A stretch of DNA of 64,000 nucleotides from Stigmatella aurantiaca (GTDB taxonomy: Bacteria; Myxococcota; Myxococcia; Myxococcales; Myxococcaceae). Below are positions 63,401 to 64,000 of this stretch, piece by piece; position 1 is the stretch's first letter, and each line of letters begins with the position of its first letter. The DNA is taken from assembly GCF_900109545.1 (NCBI RefSeq), contig NZ_FOAP01000033.1, forward strand, positions 1 to 64,000, given 5' to 3'. The translations under genes and the position numbers were made by a program. The notes below the pieces were generated by a model. That model searched no databases and had not been told where the DNA came from. It was given only the letters and a program-made list of their open reading frames with translations.

Positions 63401-64000
63401 TGAACACGGCGCTTGCCGTGGCGGAGGCGCACGGCGTCCGGGCAGATGACCGGGTGCTGCAGTACGCCTCGCCGAGCTTTGACGCGTCGGTGGCCGAAGT
63501 CTTCTCGACGCTGGCGGCCGGTGCGAGCGTGTGCGTGGCGGGCCGCGAGGCCCTGCTGCCAGGAGACGCTCTGGCGGATACGGTGCGGCAGCTCGGGGTG
63601 ACCGTGGTGACGCTCACGCCGTCCGTGCTTCGGCAGCAGCCGCTGCAAGGCCTGGAAGGGGTGCGCACGCTCATCTCCGCGGGAGAGGCGTGCCCGGTGG
63701 ACGTCGTGCGGCGCTGGAAGCCCGGCCGACGGATGCTCAACGGGTATGGGCCCACGGAGGTGACGGTGTGCGCGACGGTGAGCCGCACGTCCGTGTCCGA
63801 GGAGCGCGTGACGATCGGTGCGCCGCTGGCAAACGCGCGGGTGTACGTGCTGGACGGCGGCCTGCGTCCCGTCCCCGTGGGCGTGGTGGGCGAGCTGTAC
63901 GTGGGCGGTGCGGGCGTGGCGCGAGGCTACCTGGGCCAGCCCGGGCTGACGGCGGAGCGCTTCGTGCCGGACCCCTTCAGCGCGGAGCCGGGCGCGAGGC
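48466..64000 (+). CDS. Giant lipo-NRPS, FAAL-initiated, 3' end outside window
   Basis: The frame starts at ATG 48466 and is open to the window end (5178 residues). Domains by nucleotide: FAAL 48523-50230 (YTSGSTGTPKG; LPPYHDMGLIGG), ACP 50300-50510 (GLDSL, Ser645), C1 50578-51880 (HHIVSDG), A1 51960-53400, PCP1 (GGHSL, Ser1710), C2 53770-55080, A2 55150-56600, PCP2 (GGDSI, Ser2766), E 56920-58240 (HHLVVDG), C3 58325-59640 (HHLLMDG, DCL-like LYPLSPLQEGLL), A3 59690-61150, PCP3 (GGHSL, Ser4292), C4 61530-62830, A4 from 62900, cut by the window. Specificity residues read DLTKVGHVG in A1 (Asp code), DACTIAAVC in A2 (aromatic-like), DFWNIGMVH in A3 (Thr code) and DAATIAGVC in A4 (unclear). The product should begin fatty acyl-Asp-D-Xaa-Thr. 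Alignments were by eye. Confidence 0.93.
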   Translation, partial: MTSASLFRDSQRPASSQPSFTTLVELLGTRCSEKPRERLYLFEEESAEDSASCTYGELDARARRIAVALSGLEPGARVVLLYPPGLEYIAGFFGTLYAGLVAVPAYPPDPARLERTLPRLQAIIQDARATAVLTTSFIVSMGDFLFEQAPELKGLHWVATDALPEGGEAGWRAPDVAPRSLAFLQYTSGSTGTPKGVMLSHANLLHNLESIHRSFRASTGSTGVIWLPPYHDMGLIGGILEPLYGAFPTVLMSPLTFLKRPQRWLEAISRHRGTISGGPNFAFDLCVRRIPEEVRESLDLSSWEVAFCGAEPIRVDTLDRFKRAFGPRGFRERSLYPCYGLAEGTLIVTGVEQGTGAVARTLEAAALERSRAVEVPGGTAGAREMVACGASMPDQELLIVHPEAHTRCAEGEVGEIWVRGPSVAQGYWQRPEASEATFHARVQGGGEERFLRTGDLGFLADGELFVAGRLKDLVILRGRNHYPQDLELTAERAHPALRPGCGAAFSVDAGGEERLVLVQEVDTRHTVDSAEVLAALRQALSEHHETQAHAVLLLEPGSIPKTSSGKIQRHACRAGFLSGGLRTVAVWKEGTAPVEPVSPRADALAPLAQDAALEPWLRSRVAARLRVSPEELSLQVPITQLGLDSLAAVELSHDIEKGLGVALPMAVLLQGPSVAELAERVRSHRAGAAGEVLPPLVRGARQGEPLLSFSQLRLWFLDALERGSPAYNISAAVQLEGALDAAVLERCFAEVVRRHETLRTAFALREGEPVQRIADTLPVIIPLADLSGLPAAERDAAAVALAREEARRPFDLSTGPLLRLTLVRMDPRAHMLVLVMHHIVSDGWSMGVLVKEVGALYAAYQRGEPSPLAELPVQYADWAGWQRAWLEGGVLEAQLGWWRERLHGAPPALELPTDRPRSSTPSYRGHSVPVRLPVELSDAVKALAKREGLTSFMVVLAAWQVLLARYSGQQDVCVGTPVAGRTRPEVEGLVGFFVNTLVLRTELADHLSFRDVLGRVRETTLGAYAHQDVPFEKLVEVLRPARDLGRTPLFQAMLAFQQDPLPELSLPGLALRPVALDVGLTKFEVSLNLSDTREGFAGVLLCNADLFDVTTAERMARHLGTLLAAAVAQPELRVAELPLLDATERHQVLVAWNDTHLGLPDDACLHQLFEAQAARVPAHTAVVADGESLTYREVETRANQLAGYLRTLGVGPDVPVGLCLERRVEAIVGLLGILKAGGAYVPLDPAHPAARQRQILEQAGARVVVTAGALHERFHAQPFTVIRLDADTERLARFRGEAEACTAAPGNLAYVIFTSGSTGQPKGVAIEHRNIVRYVRGIIQRLSLREGMSFASVSTLAADLGHTAVFPALALGGTLHLVATDVASDAAALGDYFEQHVVDCLKVVPSHLRALLASQKPGRVLPRQRLVLGGEAADWALVHQVRVCAPGCEVFNHYGPTETTVGVLTLPASAMPTEAQPASVPLGTPVPDVQAYVLDAHLQPVPVGVIGELYIGGGQVGRGYLGQPGLTAERFVPSPFGHVAGARLYRTGDRARLLPDGCITFLGRGDGQLKVRGFRVEPGEVEAALKRHPAVREAVAIASEVRPGDRQLVAYVTAVPGSTPDVEALKAFLQERLPSYLVPSALGVLDALPLTANGKVNHRALPVLEPGGAPPDAVAPRTPSEELLAGIFAGLLGVERVGVQDDFFALGGHSLLATRAVSRIRETFQVELPLRAFFEAPTVAMLARRLESGTRASGEALLPGVVPVPRTGPLPLSFAQQRLWFLDRLEPGNPFYNVPVVLWLDGALNVDALETSLCEIVRRHEVLRTTFLDGQDGAVQVIAPPPERVLARVDLEPLPAEERKPRAQALVREETRRPFDLIARPPLRATLFRLNADTHALTLVMHHIVADGWSLGVLVRELGALYAAAVKGQPSPLAPLPIQYADHAVWQRGWLKGEVLEAQLSWWRERLQGAPLLLELPLARPRARVSTYQGAQRTVLLPRATAEAVRRFALREGATPFMVLMAAFQALLHRYTGQTDLLVGTDIANRHHAETEALVGFFVNQLVMRGRPSAGSTFRELVARVREDALGAYAHQDLPFEELVRELKPERSLGVSPLFQVKLIFQNARDVSLELPGVRLRVDPAELGVAKYDLTIAFSDTGDGLSALWEYSTDLFDEATVARMQDHLRTLLEGALAAPELRLPELPLLTGAERDALLVAWSRASAPLPEERRVHRLFEAVVARTPDATAVTFEDQSLTYRELDVRANQLAHVLRALGVRAETPVGVCLERSPELVVALVGILKAGGAFLPLDPANPAERLGFMLQDAGVPVVVTQSQIADELPSLGQQLVCLDEEERRLAAQPQSPPEAEGGPEHLAYIIYTSGSTGLPKGTLLTHRGLSNTALTVAQAHGVRPDSRVLQFASIGFDAAVCEVFSTLLVGAHLCLARRDSLMPGDALAKTLLERDITTVTLTPAVLAQQEPGDFPALETIISAGEACTPEVVRRWSAGRRLINAYGPTEVTVCATLTPGPVSPERVTIGRPIANVHVYVLDGAMQPVPVGAVGELYVGGEGVARGYLHRPGLTAERFVPDPFSPVPGARLYRTGDRVRWLDGGELEFLGRQDGQVKVRGFRIELGEVEAELSAQGSVRACTVAVREDVPGVRRLVAYVVPEEDAALDAAVLREALGQRLPEYMVPYTFVWLKALPLTVSGKVDRHALPAPEAVDTPRAQSAFVEPSTPAEKLLASIWAQVLRVERVGAHDSFFELGGDSIIGLQVISRARQGGWALTPKQLFEHQRLADLAAVAVPETAVAQDVGPVVGGVPLTPIQHWLFERELPEPHHYNQALLLAVREPLDADALETALRALWHHHDALRMRFAHTSGGWVQRIAPPEDRPPQLMREDLSRLPASERSNALEAAGARVQAQGDLVHGPLMRAVLFSLGGGFQDRLLLVVHHLVVDGVSWRTLLADLETAYRSAVRGQAPALPPRTTSFKAWSERLTAYAADADLSPEAAFWRAQVARPVEPLRMDGPGGANTVASARVVSVTLEEEATLLLREASVAWRARVEELLLASVAASLRGVLGAERVRVLLEGHGREAPFEGVDLSRTVGWFTAAYPVVLEAPSRGLDGDTLRSVRDAVRSVPGRGLSFGILRYLRADETARLLQEMPAPAVSFNYLGQFDGLASEISLFEPAREGTGPMHGPGGLRPQVLEASGRILGGCLRLDWTYSENLHQRATIESLAQSTLEMLRSLVARRTSADTLRYTPADFPLAKVGPEALARVLPPGVAVEDLYPLSPLQEGLLFHGILSGGVGAYFEQVSCAFHAPLNAQAFRRAWEEAVARVPVLRTAFRWQGLERPLQVVFAHAGLPWQELDWRGVPPLEQRARLEALQAEDRARGLDLTQAPLMRMVLIRMDERVHHLVWSFHHLLMDGWSVGLLLRQVFSFYESFGRGETPRSARAPLFREYIAWLGRQDLPAAEQYWRQTLASLERPTPLPEDRAPGRTGPERQLSRLTLSAASTTALQDFARQNRLTLNTLVQAAWALMLGRCAGVEDVVFGATVSGRPADLEGVESMVGLLINSLPVRMRLPAGERLGTWLHEAQRRQAGQSQYEFSPLVQVQGWSGLPRGTSLFECLLVFENYPLDSAVWDWARDLDVRDFVVSEWTNYPLTLVVAPGRELQFKLLHDAGRFDAAAAGSMLAHLRALLEGFVTRLDARLADVPMLTAEERQRLLRTWNRAEDFACEPSVHHLFEAQAARTPDAVAVTYEEQSLTYGELNRRANQLAHHLRARGVGPEVRVGLCVERSLELVVGLLGILKAGGAYLPLDPAYPKDRLAFMLEDASVALLLTQERCRASLPGGWPLVCLDSGWEVMGREPTQNPVHTGTADDLSYVIYTSGSTGRPKGMQISHAQVARLFAGTQPWFGFGPDDVWTLFHSFAFDFSVWELWGALIHGGRLVIVPYLVSRSPESFHALLCREKVTVLNQTPSAFRQLIHADAASGNAHALSLRYVIFGGEPLEFASLAPWFAAHGEQHPRLINMYGITETTVHVTYRPVVASDTERVSTHGVGVPIPDLQVHVLDARGELASAGVVGELYVGGAGLGRGYLGRPELTAQRFVPDPFSGRPGARLYRTGDLGRWRSSGELDHLGRIDTQVKIRGFRIELGEVEAALLRHPGVQDAVALVREVSGDKRLVAYVVPRGGAALDLQEVRRTVRDGLPDYMVPAVIVPLEVLPLTPNGKLARELLPAPEPMSPEDATAFVAPRTPTEELVAEIWASVLGVARVGATDNFFELGGHSLLATQAVSRLREVFPAKVPLRELFERPTVAGLARWIDSAASAGTRRLSEVPLVAHPRSGPAPLSFAQQRLWFLDRLSPGSATYNIQVAVRMEGPLDAEALERALDGVVRRHEALRTTFGESDGSPFQVIGGEGAPRWAQVDLQHLPEAERLAEALRLANEEARRPFDLQVGPLLRATLVRMDARTHVMVLVMHHIVSDGWSMGVLVKEICALYRAHVEGVEAPVGPLPVQYADWAQWQWEWLKEGELESQLAWWREQLRDIPPALTLPTDRPRPAEASSTGKSHPLALARELSDGVKALARREGVTPFMVLLAGWQVLLARHAGQEAVCVGTPIAGRTRVETEGLIGFFVNTLVLMTRVEPGLRFRELLARVRETTLGAYAHQDVPFEKVVEALRPARDLSRHPLFQVLFTLQNAPAAPLQLPSVSVTPLELERRVSKFDLALSLAEEDGGFAGSLEYCADLFDAETVARWAACYHRVLEALVAHPETRVGELELLDAGEREQVLLGWNRTAKALVSRPLCAHEVFEARADAAPGAEAVRSADGRRLSYGELEARANQWAHVLRGQGVGPEVRVALYLNRSVELVVAMLAVLKAGGVYVPIDPGLPARRVEGMLKEADARVVLTGERHQAALGGCGAQLLCLDMDPGPVPTRRVASAVDAENLAYIIFTSGSTGRPKGVMVRHSGLVNTALAVAEAHGVRADDRVLQYASPSFDASVAEVFSTLAAGASVCVAGREALLPGDALADTVRQLGVTVVTLTPSVLRQQPLQGLEGVRTLISAGEACPVDVVRRWKPGRRMLNGYGPTEVTVCATVSRTSVSEERVTIGAPLANARVYVLDGGLRPVPVGVVGELYVGGAGVARGYLGQPGLTAERFVPDPFSAEPGAR

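Noticed and set aside
54256-63648. A 3130-codon open frame on the minus strand
   Set aside because: It lies antisense to the NRPS. Codon bias in GC-rich DNA removes stops from the opposite strand, and the translation has no domain and is rich in His, Gln and Arg.

Overview
The window is high-GC DNA (roughly 70 %) with dense genes, ATGA/GTGA-type overlaps and very long stop-free antisense frames. It most likely comes from a myxobacterium (Myxococcota). The best lineage evidence is a cassette at 0.8-4.2 kb that looks like sitB-sitA-sitI, the outer-membrane-exchange toxin system known from Myxococcus and relatives, together with a large lipopeptide-type NRPS locus.

Two parts are separated by an attachment-site-like junction at about 41.3 kb. 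Left of it lies what I read as an integrated genomic island. It carries a partial DUF932 gene, the sit-like toxin/immunity cassette, a small DNA-binding-like gene and a DUF5131 (phage Gp37/Gp68) gene. A three-gene operon follows, encoding a CHAT caspase-like protein, a metallo-beta-lactamase-fold hydrolase and a giant helical-repeat CHAT protein. Next is a complete BREX type 2 (Pgl) phage-defence operon, pglW-pglX-pglY-pglZ-brxD-brxHI, with one unrecognised gene in front. Convergent to it is a two-gene minus-strand operon encoding a RecD-like helicase fused to a PD-(D/E)XK-type nuclease and a DECH-box helicase. A small excisionase-like HTH gene comes last. The island ends in the 3' 45 nt of a tRNA-Pro(GGG) gene, followed by that tRNA's own terminator, the usual appearance of attR for a tRNA-targeting integrase. 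The intact tRNA and the other end should lie left of the window.

Right of the junction (41.4-64.0 kb) is a natural-product locus. It has a cyclic-peptide-type ABC exporter, two paralogous GT1 glycosyltransferases, a GT2 glycosyltransferase, a GMC oxidoreductase and a giant NRPS running off the right edge. The NRPS starts with a fatty-acyl-AMP ligase and carrier protein. It then has modules whose specificity residues read Asp, then an uncertain (aromatic-like) residue that is epimerised, then Thr, then a fourth incomplete module. The expected product is an exported, probably glycosylated lipopeptide.

Most likely under-described are the dual-CHAT/MBL operon (6.6-16.1 kb) and the helicase/helicase-nuclease pair (34.4-40.8 kb), both inside a tRNA-borne defence island beside BREX. 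A GC-poor patch inside pglX suggests that its target-recognition region was exchanged. No rRNA, CRISPR array or transposase gene was found.
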